Assembly (NCBI GenBank): GCA_963743275.1
Contig: CAVUPB010000007.1
Span: 558,001-622,000, forward strand
Direction of reading: 5' to 3'
DNA: 64,000 bases
Source: JALYLC01 sp963743275
GTDB lineage: Bacteria; Actinomycetota; Thermoleophilia; Gaiellales; JALYLC01
The position numbers and the translations under genes are program-made. Below are positions 38,494-47,189 of this stretch, one piece after another. Position 1 is the stretch's first letter, and every line of letters begins with the position of its first letter. The notes below the pieces were generated by a model, which saw nothing but the letters and a program-made list of their open reading frames with translations, had not been told where the DNA came from and did no database searches.

Positions 38494-40100
38494 CCCGTGA
38501 CGCCGGCCACGCCGTGGCGGCTGCGCGGCAGGGTGACCGACGTCGACGAGGCCGCGTGCGCGCTCGGTGCGTCGCCGGCCGTGGCGACGGCGGTGTTGCG
38601 GATGCGCGTGCGCTGCGTGACGTCGACCTTCACGACGAGCCCGAGCTGCTTGCTGCGGCCCTTCGGAAGCAGGCTGAACGACCAGCAGACCACGCCGCCC
38701 GAGAGCTTGCCGCCGCCGGTCGAGGTGACGGTGACGCCGTCGGGGAGCGTGTCGCAGACGCGCACGTCATGGGCGTTGGCCTTGCCGATGTTCTTGACCA
38801 CGAGCGTGTAGTGCACGAGCTCGCCCGCGCGCACGCTGCCGGGCCGGCCGACCTTCGTCAGCGACAGCTTCGGCTTGCCGGGAACGGGGTTGCCGCCGCC
38901 CGAGGCGGGCGCCTTCCAGATGCCCGCGTCCCAGTCGAGATCGCGCTGCCCGGGTGCGAGCGTCGTCGCGACGGCGCAGCCGTCGGCGCCCGCGTCGGAG
39001 CCGTTCGCGCGCGTCGAGCCGGTCGCGTCCCTGGTCGTGAGCGTGGAGCCGGCGGGGATCGTCCCGATGTCGAAGCAGACCTGGTAGGAGCCGGCCGGCA
39101 GGCGGTCGAAGAGGTAGAGCCCGTTCGCATCGGTCGTCGTGTGGCCGACCGTCGCGCCCGAGGCGTCGTGCAGGGTGACGCCGACGCCCGGGACGCCGAC
39201 CTCGCCGCTGTCCTGGATGCCGTTGTGGTCGGTGTCGATCCACACGCGGTCGCCGATCGCCGCCGGCTTCCAGAAGCCGAAGTCGTAGGTCGGGACGAAC
39301 GAGCCCGCCGGGCCCGTGGCCGCCGCCGCGATGCACGGCGAGCCGTGCACGAGCGCGGCGTCGGAGTCGACGGCGTCGTCGGCGCCCGCGTTCGCGCCGG
39401 TCAGCTCGAAGCCCGCGAGCGGCCCGCCGGCGGCGCTGTCGGCAGGTGCGTCCAGGCAGACGGCATACGTCGTCGCCGGTCGCAGCCCGTCGAAGCGGTA
39501 GTAGCCGCTCGCATCCGTGTGGGTCGTGCCGGCGAGCGCGCCCGAGCCGTCGTAGAGGTGCACCGTGACCCCCGCGAAGCCCGGCTCGCCCGGCGTCTGC
39601 AGGCCGTCGTGGTTCTGATCCCACCAGACGAAGTCGCCGAGCCCGGCGACGTGCACGGTGGTGATCGCCTGGCCGTGGTTGTTCGTCGTGGGCGTGTCGC
39701 CCGGGGCCGTCACGTCGGCCATGTTGACGAGGTCGCCCGCAGGCGCGTCGGCGTCGACGCGCACGGTCACGGTGATCGTGATCGTGACGCCGAGCGGGAC
39801 GGGCGCCAGGGGGCACGTGATGATCGCCCCGGCGGCGGTGCAGCCGCCCGTGGCGCTCACGAACGTCGTGTGCGCCGGCAGCGTGTCGGTGACCTGCCCG
39901 ACGGCCGACGGGTGCGTGCCGTGGTTCTGGATCTGGATCGTGTACACGAGCAGATCGCCCGGCGCGGCCTCGGCGTGATCGACGATCTTGACGAGGCTGA
40001 GGTCCGAGTGCGCGAGCGCGAGCGCCGGTACGGCCAGGAGGCCGCCGAGGGCGAAAAGCAGCACGAGCACGCGGCGCATGCGCCGGGAAAGAGAGTGCAT
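38490..40100 (-). CDS. Secreted DUF11/SdrD-type repeat protein
   Basis: 536 residues from ATG 40100, with a good GGAG upstream. Signal peptide MHSLSRRMRRVLVLLFALGG. Domains in order: DUF11 (about 33-145; LSLVKIVDHAEAAPGDLLVY), two SdrD B-like domains (GLGDFVWWDQNHDGLQTPGE and AIGDRVWIDTDHNGIQDSGE, each with a Ca2+-loop DxNxDG-like motif), and a second DUF11 (LSLTKVGRPGSVRAGELVHY). No LPXTG sorting signal or C-terminal membrane helix, so it is probably released or non-covalently attached. Likely a surface adhesion or matrix protein. Confidence 0.85.
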   Translation of the reverse strand: MHSLSRRMRRVLVLLFALGGLLAVPALALAHSDLSLVKIVDHAEAAPGDLLVYTIQIQNHGTHPSAVGQVTDTLPAHTTFVSATGGCTAAGAIITCPLAPVPLGVTITITVTVRVDADAPAGDLVNMADVTAPGDTPTTNNHGQAITTVHVAGLGDFVWWDQNHDGLQTPGEPGFAGVTVHLYDGSGALAGTTHTDASGYYRFDGLRPATTYAVCLDAPADSAAGGPLAGFELTGANAGADDAVDSDAALVHGSPCIAAAATGPAGSFVPTYDFGFWKPAAIGDRVWIDTDHNGIQDSGEVGVPGVGVTLHDASGATVGHTTTDANGLYLFDRLPAGSYQVCFDIGTIPAGSTLTTRDATGSTRANGSDAGADGCAVATTLAPGQRDLDWDAGIWKAPASGGGNPVPGKPKLSLTKVGRPGSVRAGELVHYTLVVKNIGKANAHDVRVCDTLPDGVTVTSTGGGKLSGGVVCWSFSLLPKGRSKQLGLVVKVDVTQRTRIRNTAVATAGDAPSAHAASSTSVTLPRSRHGVAGVTG

Positions 40101-40163
40101 TCGTCGTCTCCTGAAGTCGCTCGCCCGGGTACCGGACGTGCAGGATCTGGCGGAGCCTAGCAA

Positions 40164-40189
40164 TCCCTCCAACGGGGGCCGTCGAGGGA
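40164..40189 (-). terminator. Hairpin downstream of fbiC
   Basis: On the minus strand TCCCTC-G-ACGG pairs with CCGT-TG-GAGGGA around CCC. It lies about 50 nt after the fbiC stop and 64 nt before the DUF11 start, so it may end the F420 transcript or structure the DUF11 leader. No T-run. Confidence 0.35.
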
Positions 40190-40240
40190 ATCCACGGACC
40201 CAGGGAGGTTCCCCGCGCCTGAGGCCCTGAGCCCGTTCGC

Positions 40241-42676
40241 CTACGCCCGGATCAGGCCGGGGCGGATCAGCTGGGCGGGGCGCTGCAACCCGCCGTCGTC
40301 GTAGGGCGGAGGATCGGCCGGCGCGAGCGGTGCCGCTGCGAACGAGGCGGCCACGCGCTCCAGGGGCGCCTCGCCGTACAGCGTCGTGCGCTGGAGCGGC
40401 TCGCGACCGGCGGCGCGGATCACCGCTTCCATGCGCTCGGGCGGGCACTCCTGGCCGTGGCTCGCGCCCGCGGCGCGGCTGATCGACTCGTTCATGAGCG
40501 TGCCGCCGAGGTCGTTGACGCCGGCGTGCAGCAGCGCACGCGCGCCGTCGGGGCCGAGCTTGACCCAGGAGGCCTGGATGTTCGGCACGTACGGGTCGAG
40601 CACGAGGCGCGCGGCCGCGTGCAGCACGACGGCCTCGCGGAACGTCGGCCCGTGCCGGGCCAGCCCCTTGAGCGCGATCGGCGCCTCCTCGTGCACGAAC
40701 GGCAGCGGCACGAACTCGGTGAAGCCGCCGGTCTCGCGCTGCAGGTCGCGGATCGCGAGCATGTGCCGCGCCTGGTTGAGCGGCGCCTCGATGTGCCCGA
40801 ACATGATCGTCGAGGTCGTGCGGAGGCCGACGGCGTGCGCGGTGCGCATCACCTCGAGCCACTGCTCGGTGCGCAGCTTGTCGGGACAGAGCACCCGCCG
40901 CACCTCGTCGTCGAGGATCTCGGCGGCCGTGCCCGGCAGGCTGCCGAGGCCCGCGTCGCGCAGGCGCTCGAGGTAGTCGCGCAGCTCCCAGCCCTCGGTC
41001 GCGGCGCCCTGCCAGACCTCGAGCGGCGAGAACGCGTGGATGTGCAGCTCGGGCAGCTCCTCGCGGATCGCGCGCACGAGATCGAGGTACCAGGTGCCCG
41101 TGAACCCGGGGTGGATGCCGCCCTGCAGGCAGACCTCCGTCGCGCCGCGATCCCACGCCTCGGCGCAGCGCCGCACGACCTCGTCGACGCCGAGCAGGTA
41201 GGCGGGGCCGCGCAGGTTCGCGGCCAGCCGGCCCTTCGAGAACGCGCAGAAGCCGCAGCGGAAGTAGCAGACGTTCGTGTAGTTGATGTTCCTGCAGACG
41301 ACGTAGCTGACGGTGTCGCCCGAGCGCTCGGCGCGGCGCGCGTCGGCCGCGCGGCTGAGCAGCTCGACCTCGGCGCCGCGGGCGCTCAGGAGCGCCACGG
41401 CATCGGCCTCGCCGAGATCGCTCCCGCGCTCGCTGAGCGCGAGCGCGCGCGCGAACGGGGCCGAGACGGCGCCCTCCAGGCGCGGGCGGCGCCCGCCCTG
41501 CCAGGCCGCCGGTGGCTCGGGGCTCGTGCCCGCGAACCAGGTGCCCTCGTCGCGTGCGAGGCCCTCGCCGTCGGACGCCGCCATGGCCGCGCCGCGCACC
41601 GCGGGGGCGAGCCAGCGCTCGGCCTCGCGCAGGAAGCGCGGGTAGACGGCGAGACGGGGCGCGAGCGTGCGGCCGGCCTCGGCCGCCGCGCGCGCGAGCA
41701 GCGAGCGCTCCGGCCACGGCGCCTCGGGATTGACGTGGTCGGGCGTCACGGGCGAGACGCCGCCGAAGTCGTCGATGCCGGCCTCGAGCAGCCGCGGGAA
41801 CTCGGCGTGCGCGAGATTGGGCGGCGCCTGCACGGCGACGTCGACGGGCATCACGAGCCGCGCGAGCGCGATCGTCCAGAGGTGATCCTCGAGCGACGGC
41901 TCGGGCGCGCCCGCCATCTTCGTGCCGGCCTTGGCGCGGAAGTTCTGGACGATCACCTCCTGCAGGTGACCGTGGCGCTCGTGCAGCTCGCGCAGCGCGA
42001 GCAGCGCCTCGACGCGCTCGCGGCGCGTCTCGCCGATGCCGATGAGGATGCCGCTCGTGTACGGGATCGCGAGGCGCCCCGCGCGGTCGATCGCATCGAG
42101 GCGGACCTCGGGCAGCTTGTCGGGCGAGCCGAAGTGCGGCATGCCGCGCTGCGACAGGCGCGCGCTCGCGGTCTCGAGCATGATCCCCTGCGAGACCGAG
42201 ACCTCGCGCAGCGCGAGCAGCTCGTCGTCGTCGAGGATGCCCGGGTTCGCGTGCGGCAGCAGTCCCGTCTCGCGCAGGACGAGGCCGGCGCAGTGCGCGA
42301 GGTAGGCGGCGGTGGTCGGGAAGCCGAGGCGCTCGAGCTCCTCGCGGGCGGCGCGGTAGCGCAGCTCGGGCTTGTCGCCGAGCGTGAAGAGCGCCTCGTG
42401 GCAGCCGGCCTCGCGCCCGGCGCGCGCGATCGCGAGCACCTCGTCGGGCGTCATGTAGCAGCGCTCGCCCCGGCGCGGCGGGCGCGCGAACGTGCAGTAG
42501 TGGCAGACGTCGCGGCAGAGGTGCGTGAGCGGGATGAAGACCTTGGGCGAGAACGTCACGAGCGGTCCCGGGGCGCGCTCCCGCGCGCGCTCGCAGAGCT
42601 CGGCCAGGCCGGGCCCGGCCTCGGCGTAGGCGAGCGCCTCGGCGGCCGTCAGCGGCGCTGCGGCGAGCGCCGTCAC
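40241..42676 (-). CDS. fbiC: FO synthase, fused CofG-CofH
   Basis: 811 residues from GTG 42676, overlapping the upstream LLM gene's stop (GTGA). The N-terminal radical-SAM half (CofG) has CRDVCHYCTFARPP, a CxxxCxxC cluster motif. The C-terminal half (CofH) has CRNINYTNVCYFRCGFCAFS with the second CxxxCxxC. Together they build 7,8-didemethyl-8-hydroxy-5-deazariboflavin (FO), the F420 chromophore, from tyrosine and a flavin precursor. The single fused chain is the actinobacterial form. Last gene of the minus-strand F420 operon (fgd, LLM, fbiC). Confidence 0.96.
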   Translation of the reverse strand: MTALAAAPLTAAEALAYAEAGPGLAELCERARERAPGPLVTFSPKVFIPLTHLCRDVCHYCTFARPPRRGERCYMTPDEVLAIARAGREAGCHEALFTLGDKPELRYRAAREELERLGFPTTAAYLAHCAGLVLRETGLLPHANPGILDDDELLALREVSVSQGIMLETASARLSQRGMPHFGSPDKLPEVRLDAIDRAGRLAIPYTSGILIGIGETRRERVEALLALRELHERHGHLQEVIVQNFRAKAGTKMAGAPEPSLEDHLWTIALARLVMPVDVAVQAPPNLAHAEFPRLLEAGIDDFGGVSPVTPDHVNPEAPWPERSLLARAAAEAGRTLAPRLAVYPRFLREAERWLAPAVRGAAMAASDGEGLARDEGTWFAGTSPEPPAAWQGGRRPRLEGAVSAPFARALALSERGSDLGEADAVALLSARGAEVELLSRAADARRAERSGDTVSYVVCRNINYTNVCYFRCGFCAFSKGRLAANLRGPAYLLGVDEVVRRCAEAWDRGATEVCLQGGIHPGFTGTWYLDLVRAIREELPELHIHAFSPLEVWQGAATEGWELRDYLERLRDAGLGSLPGTAAEILDDEVRRVLCPDKLRTEQWLEVMRTAHAVGLRTTSTIMFGHIEAPLNQARHMLAIRDLQRETGGFTEFVPLPFVHEEAPIALKGLARHGPTFREAVVLHAAARLVLDPYVPNIQASWVKLGPDGARALLHAGVNDLGGTLMNESISRAAGASHGQECPPERMEAVIRAAGREPLQRTTLYGEAPLERVAASFAAAPLAPADPPPYDDGGLQRPAQLIRPGLIRA

Positions 42677-43458
42677 GCGGTCACCCGATCGCGCCAGGCG
42701 CACAGCCGCTCGACCTGGGCGACGTCGTAGTGCGGTGCGGACAGGGTCACGATCAGATGTGTCATTCCCGCCTCGTGGTAGTCCTCAGCAAGGTTGGCCT
42801 CGTCCTCCTCGAGCAGCACCGTACGCTCGATCTCGCCCGGATCGCGCCCGACGCCGGCGCAGTGCTCGTCGAGGATCGCGCTCTTGTGCGCGAGCTCGGC
42901 GGGGGTGCCGTAGCAGTTCCAGATGTCCGCGTGCTCGGCCACGAGCCGCAGCAGGATGCGCTCGCCGCCGCCCGCGATCAGCAGTGGCAGGTGGCCGCGC
43001 ACGGGTCCCGGCGTGAGCCGGCCGAGGCGGCGGCGCAGCCGCGGGAGGGCGGCCGCCAGCGCACGGACGCGCTCGGCGGCGGTGCCGAACGCATAGCCGT
43101 ATTCGGCGTAGTCGGGCTCGAACCAGCCCGCCCCGACGCCCAGCACGAAGCGCCCGCCGCTGACGTGGTCGATCGTGCGCGCCATGTCGGCGTGCAGGTC
43201 GGGGTTGCGGTACGAGTTGCAGGCCACGAGCGCGCCCACCGACGCGCGGCGGGTGGCGCACGCGAGCGCGCTCAGCACCATCATGCACTCCAGGTTCGGG
43301 CCTGCGGGATCCTCGCCGGCGCCGCTCTGGAAGAAGTGATCCCAGGTCCAGAGCGAGTCTGCGCCCGCAGCTTCGGCGGCCAGCGCGGCACGGCGCACGT
43401 CGTCGTAGGCCGGGCCGTAGGGCGGGATCGCCGCGCCGATGCGCAGGGGGTGCGGCAC
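42673..43458 (-). CDS. LLM-class F420-dependent oxidoreductase
   Basis: 261 residues, a bacterial luciferase-like TIM barrel. DSLWTWDHFFQSGAGEDP, VGALVACNSYRNPDLHADMA and GGRFVLGVGAGWFEPDYAEY are typical of the TIGR03560-type F420 enzymes. Hydride-transfer substrate unknown. Directly upstream of and overlapping fbiC. It is clearly paralogous to the 261-residue gene at 47189 (SYRNPxLxADMARTxDHxSG in both), so the locus carries two copies flanking the synthesis genes. Confidence 0.88.
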   Translation of the reverse strand: MPHPLRIGAAIPPYGPAYDDVRRAALAAEAAGADSLWTWDHFFQSGAGEDPAGPNLECMMVLSALACATRRASVGALVACNSYRNPDLHADMARTIDHVSGGRFVLGVGAGWFEPDYAEYGYAFGTAAERVRALAAALPRLRRRLGRLTPGPVRGHLPLLIAGGGERILLRLVAEHADIWNCYGTPAELAHKSAILDEHCAGVGRDPGEIERTVLLEEDEANLAEDYHEAGMTHLIVTLSAPHYDVAQVERLCAWRDRVTA

Positions 43459-43491
43459 GGCTGGATCCTAGCCACGATCACGCGGGAGCCC

Positions 43492-43528
43492 CCGTGCACG
43501 ATTGGGGTCTGACCCCGATCGTGCACGG
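43492..43528. terminator. 37-bp palindrome with GGGGTCTGACCCC core after fgd
   Basis: CCGTGCACGATTGGGGTC and GACCCCGATCGTGCACGG are complementary around one T with a single T/G mismatch, giving 18-nt arms. It abuts the fgd stop (43529) and precedes the next minus-strand gene by 33 bp. Position fits a terminator or an mRNA 3'-end structure. Its core matches those at 1220 and 11554. Confidence 0.55.
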
Positions 43529-44548
43529 CTACAGGGCGCGCAGGCGCGGTGCGAGCTCGGCGGCGAAGCGCTCGAGGAAGCCGAGCTGGTCGGCGGCGGG
43601 GCTGTGGAACACGAGGTGGCGGAAGCCGAGCTCGAGGTAGGGGGCGATGCGCTCGACGGCCTCGTCGGGGTCGCCCGTGCAGATGAAGCGCGAGGCGGCC
43701 TGCTCGTCGTCGAGCTCGTCGGCCAGGCGCGCGAGCTCGCGCGGATCCTCGACGCCCTGCTTGGCCTCGGCGGGCAGCGCGAGCGGCGCCCAGAAGCGGC
43801 AGTCGGCGACGGCGGTCGCGCGATCGGCGGCGTACGAGAGCTTGATCTCGATCATGCGCTCGATGCCCGCCGGATCGGCGCCCGCCTCCTCGGCGCCGGC
43901 GGCGGCGTTCGGGAGGAGGCGCTCGGCGTAGAGCTCGCGCGGCTTGCCCGAGGTCGTGATGAGCCCGCCCTGGGCGCCCGCGAAGCGCGCGCCCTTGGGC
44001 CCGCCCGCGGCGATCCAGATCGGGATCGGCTGCGGCGGCAGGTCGTACACGACGGCGCCGCCGGTGCGGTACCAGCGCCCCTCGAAGTGCACCTGCTCGC
44101 CCGTCCAGAGCTGCCGGATCAGCTCGACCGCCTCGCGCAGGCGCTCGAGCCGCTCGCCCGCGCCGGGCCATTCGACGCCCGTCGGCGCGACCTCGTTCAT
44201 CGCCTCGCCGGAGCCGAGGCCGAGGAAGATGCGCCCGGGCGCGAGGCACCCGAGCGTCGCGAAGGCCTGCGCGACGACGGCCGGGTGGTAGCGGTAGGTC
44301 GGCGTGAGCACGCTCGTCCCGACGAGCACGCGCGAGGTCGAGGCGGCCAGCGCGCCGAGCCAGGGGAGCGAGGCCGGCGAGTGCCCGCCCTCGTGGCGGA
44401 ACGGCTGGAAGTGATCGGAGACCGCCACGCTGTCGAGGCCGAGGCGCTCGGCCGCAAGTCCGAACGAGAGCAGCTCGGCGGGGGCGAACTGCTCGGCGGA
44501 CGCCTTGTAGCCGAGTCGCAGTGGGGGGAATGGCGAGGCAGGAGACAT
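43529..44548 (-). CDS. fgd: F420-dependent glucose-6-phosphate dehydrogenase
   Basis: 339 residues from ATG 44548. Nearly every conserved block of mycobacterial FGD1 is present: LGYKASAEQFAP, SVAVSDHFQPFRHEGGHSP, VLVGTSVLTPTYRYHPAVVA, GSGEAMNEVA, IWIAAGGPKGARFAG and ITTSGKPRELY. It oxidises glucose-6-phosphate to 6-phosphogluconolactone and reduces F420 to F420H2, the main electron source for F420 enzymes. First gene of the minus-strand operon, only 12 bp from the divergent cofC. Confidence 0.9.
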   Translation of the reverse strand: MSPASPFPPLRLGYKASAEQFAPAELLSFGLAAERLGLDSVAVSDHFQPFRHEGGHSPASLPWLGALAASTSRVLVGTSVLTPTYRYHPAVVAQAFATLGCLAPGRIFLGLGSGEAMNEVAPTGVEWPGAGERLERLREAVELIRQLWTGEQVHFEGRWYRTGGAVVYDLPPQPIPIWIAAGGPKGARFAGAQGGLITTSGKPRELYAERLLPNAAAGAEEAGADPAGIERMIEIKLSYAADRATAVADCRFWAPLALPAEAKQGVEDPRELARLADELDDEQAASRFICTGDPDEAVERIAPYLELGFRHLVFHSPAADQLGFLERFAAELAPRLRAL

Positions 44549-44560
44549 AGACTCGGCCCG

Positions 44561-45121
44561 ATGGTAGCCCCTTCCCATGGCGGGTGGCTGGCCCTGGTGC
44601 CGGTCAAGGCGCTGCCCGGCGGCAAGTCCCGGCTGGCCGACGTGCTCGACGGCGACGCGCGCGCCGACCTGGTGCTTTTCCTCCTCCGGCGCGTGGTCGG
44701 CGCCTGCACCGAGGCGGGCCTCGCGGTCTGCGTCGTGTCGCCCGACGCCGAGGTGCACGCCGCCGCGCGGGCGCTCGGAGCGGACGCGCTCGACGACGGC
44801 GGCCGCGACCTCTCGGACAGCGTGGCGCTCGCGCTGGAGCGCCACGCCGGGGCGATCGGCGTGGCCGTGATCGCCGCCGACCTCCCGGACGTGACCGCCG
44901 ACGACGTCCGCGAGCTGATCGCGAACGCGGACCCGCTCGCGCTCGTGGCGGCCGCCGACGGGACGACCAACGCCATCGCCGCCTCCCCGCCGACCGCCTT
45001 CCGCCCGAGCTACGGGCCCGGCAGCGCCGCGCGCCACGGCGGCAAGCGCGTGCGGCTCGCGGGCATCGAGCGCGACATCGACACGCCCCGCGACCTCGAG
45101 CTCTTCCCGTGCCCCGGGTGA
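44561..45121 (+). CDS. cofC: 2-phospho-L-lactate / phosphoenolpyruvate guanylyltransferase
   Basis: 186 residues from ATG 44561. The nucleotidyltransferase start LALVPVKALPGGKSRLADVL is the CofC/FbiD signature; VAVIAADLPDVTADDV holds the metal-binding Asp pair, and FRPSYGPGSAARHGGKRVRL the donor-binding loop. It makes the GDP/GTP-activated three-carbon unit for F420 assembly; actinobacterial enzymes (FbiD) use PEP. The stop overlaps the cofD start (GTGA). Divergent from fgd. Confidence 0.92.
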   Translation: MVAPSHGGWLALVPVKALPGGKSRLADVLDGDARADLVLFLLRRVVGACTEAGLAVCVVSPDAEVHAAARALGADALDDGGRDLSDSVALALERHAGAIGVAVIAADLPDVTADDVRELIANADPLALVAAADGTTNAIAASPPTAFRPSYGPGSAARHGGKRVRLAGIERDIDTPRDLELFPCPG

Positions 45122-46032
45122 CCGTGCTGGCAGGCGGGGTCGGCGGTGCGCGCTTCGCGCGCGGCCTGCTCGCCTGCGTGGCGGCCGAGGACGTCACGAT
45201 CGTCGGCAACGTCGGCGACGACCTCGAGCACTGGGGCCTCGCGATCTCGCCCGATCTCGACACGCTGCTCTACACGCTGACCGGGCGCATCCATCCCGAG
45301 CAGGGCTGGGGGGTGGCGGGCGACACGCGCGAGGCGATGGCGGTCGTGGCCGAGCTCGGCGGCGCCGACTGGTTCGTCCTCGGCGACCGCGACATCGGGC
45401 TGCACCTCGTGCGCAGCGAGCGCCTGCGCGCGGGCGAGCCGCTCTCGGCGGTGACCGCGGACTTCGCGCGGCGCTACGGCCTCGCCGCCCGCCTGCTGCC
45501 GGCGAGCGACGACCGCCTGCGCACGCGCATCGTCACGAGCGGCGGCGAGCTGGCGTTCCAGGAGTGGCTCGTCGGCCGCCGCGCCGCCGATCCCGTGCGC
45601 GCCGTGCGCTTCGAGGGGGCGCCCGGCGCGCGGCCGGCGCCCGGCGTGCTCGACGCGATCGCCGGAGCCGAGCGCATCGTGCTCGCGCCCTCGAACCCGT
45701 TCGTGTCGCTCGACCCGATCCTCGCCGTCGACGGCGTGCGCGCGGCCGTCGAGGCGCGCCGCGAGGACGTTGTCGCGATCACGCCCATGATCGGCGCCGA
45801 GGCCGTCAAGGGACCGCTCGCGGGCATGCTCGAGACGCTTGGACACGAGGTCGGCGCCGTCGGCGTGGCGCGCCTTCTCGCCCCGCTCGCCGGGGCGTTC
45901 GTGCTCGACCGCGCCGACGAGGCGCGCGCCGCCGACGTCGAGGCGCTCGGGCTGCGCGTGGCCTGCGTCCCGACGCTCATGCGCGACGCGGCCGTCGCCG
46001 CCGAGCTCGCGCGCGCCGCGCTCGCGCTATGA
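45118..46032 (+). CDS. cofD: 2-phospho-L-lactate transferase
   Basis: 304 residues from GTG 45118 (a GTG at 45109 is also in frame; the GTGA overlap with cofC favours 45118). Start VTVLAGGVGGARFARGL, then VGDDLEHWGLAISPDLDT and TLTGRIHPEQGWGVAGDTRE, the core of CofD/FbiA. The later LAPSNPFVSLDPILAV and ITPMIGAEAVKGPLAGML are also conserved. It transfers the activated phospho-C3 unit to FO to give (dehydro-)F420-0. Overlaps cofE by ATGA. Confidence 0.94.
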   Translation: MTVLAGGVGGARFARGLLACVAAEDVTIVGNVGDDLEHWGLAISPDLDTLLYTLTGRIHPEQGWGVAGDTREAMAVVAELGGADWFVLGDRDIGLHLVRSERLRAGEPLSAVTADFARRYGLAARLLPASDDRLRTRIVTSGGELAFQEWLVGRRAADPVRAVRFEGAPGARPAPGVLDAIAGAERIVLAPSNPFVSLDPILAVDGVRAAVEARREDVVAITPMIGAEAVKGPLAGMLETLGHEVGAVGVARLLAPLAGAFVLDRADEARAADVEALGLRVACVPTLMRDAAVAAELARAALAL

Positions 46033-46790
46033 CCGACCTCACGGTGACCGGCCTGCGCGGGCTCCCCGAGCTCGCGCCCGGCGATGACCTGGCGGGCCTG
46101 CTCGCCGCGGCCGCGGATCGCTGCGCCGGGGGGCTGCGCGACGGCGATGTCGTGTGCGTGGCGCAGAAGGCGGTCTCGAAGGTCGAGGGCCGCAGCGTCA
46201 GGCTCGCGAGCGTCGAGCCCTCGGCCCGCGCGCTCGAGATCGCAGGCGACGACGGCGATCCGCGCATGATCGAGCTGATCCTCGGCGAGAGCGTGCGCAT
46301 CGTGCGGCGGCGCGGCTCGTTTCTCGTGTGCGAGACCCGCCACGGCTTCGTGTGCGCCGCGGCCGGCGTCGATCGCTCGAACGCGGGCGGCGGGGACGTC
46401 GCCGTGCTGCTTCCGCTCGACCCCGACGCCTCGGCCCGTCGGCTGCGCGACGCGCTCGCGGCCGCCGCCGAGGTGGCCGTGATCGTCACCGACTCGTTCG
46501 GCCGCCCCTTCCGCCTCGGCACGACGGGCGTGGCGGTCGGCTGTGCCGGCCTGGCCCCGGTGCGCATCCACAGCGGCGAGCGCGACGACGCGGGCCGCGT
46601 GCTGCAGGGCACCGAGCTGCACATCGCCGATCAGGTCGCCTCGGCCGCGGAGCTCGTGGTCGGCCCGTTCGGCGGTGTGCCGGCCGCGATCGTGCGCGGG
46701 CTCGCCTACGAGCGCTCCGACGCCGGCGCCGCCGCCGGCCTGATGCCGGCCGAGCGCGATCTCTTCCGAGCTCCCGGGGCGTCTGGATAG
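46029..46790 (+). CDS. cofE: Coenzyme F420-0:L-glutamate ligase
   Basis: 253 residues from ATG 46029. CofE blocks are DGDVVCVAQKAVSKVEGRSV, ESVRIVRRRGSFLVCETRHG, AAGVDRSNAGGGDVAVLLPL and VTDSFGRPFRLGTTGVAVG. It adds gamma-linked glutamates to F420-0 using GTP. Mycobacterial FbiB is about 450 residues because of a C-terminal FMN reductase domain that reduces dehydro-F420-0. That domain is absent here, and the protein ends after the ligase. The next gene, a split-barrel flavoprotein, is a possible but unproven substitute. Confidence 0.93.
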   Translation: MTDLTVTGLRGLPELAPGDDLAGLLAAAADRCAGGLRDGDVVCVAQKAVSKVEGRSVRLASVEPSARALEIAGDDGDPRMIELILGESVRIVRRRGSFLVCETRHGFVCAAAGVDRSNAGGGDVAVLLPLDPDASARRLRDALAAAAEVAVIVTDSFGRPFRLGTTGVAVGCAGLAPVRIHSGERDDAGRVLQGTELHIADQVASAAELVVGPFGGVPAAIVRGLAYERSDAGAAAGLMPAERDLFRAPGASG

Positions 46791-46799
46791 AGTCCGGGC

Positions 46800-47189
46800 A
46801 TGACTCTCAGTGACAAGGCGAAGGCCCTCTTCGACGGTAAGGCGCTCGGGATGCTCGGTCTCGTGAGCGAGGACGGCACGGCGCAGGTGACGCCCGTCTG
46901 GATCACGCGCGACGGCGAAACGCCCGTGTTCAACACCGTCGAGAGCCGTCCGAAGGCCAAGACCATGCGCCGCGATCCGCGCGTGACCTTGACGATCGTC
47001 GATCCCGAGAACGGCTACAGCTACGTCGAGCTGCGCGGCCGCGTCGAGTTCGAGGAGGGTCCGGTCGCGAACGACACGATCGACGCGCTGGCCAAGAAGT
47101 ACATCGACCAGGACAAGTACCCGTGGGCGCAGCCCGGCGACGTGCGCGTCAACTGCCGCATGGTCGTCGAGCGCGAGCTCGGGATGTGA
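46800..47189 (+). CDS. PPOX-class F420-dependent enzyme (split beta-barrel)
   Basis: 129 residues. KALGMLGLVSEDGTAQVTPV, then VFNTVESRPKAKTMRRDPRV and YVELRGRVEFEEG are typical of the flavin/deazaflavin oxidoreductase split-barrel family. KAKTMRRDPRV carries the basic residues that bind the F420 phosphate in relatives. Probably an F420H2-dependent reductase, possibly acting on biliverdin, quinones or the F420 precursor. Stop overlaps the next start (TGATG). Confidence 0.88.
   Translation: MTLSDKAKALFDGKALGMLGLVSEDGTAQVTPVWITRDGETPVFNTVESRPKAKTMRRDPRVTLTIVDPENGYSYVELRGRVEFEEGPVANDTIDALAKKYIDQDKYPWAQPGDVRVNCRMVVERELGM

Noticed and set aside
40101..40240. Possible riboswitch leader upstream of the DUF11 gene
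   Set aside because: It has a hairpin and a GGGGAACC-like stretch, but I could not fit the c-di-AMP or c-di-GMP riboswitch consensus convincingly.
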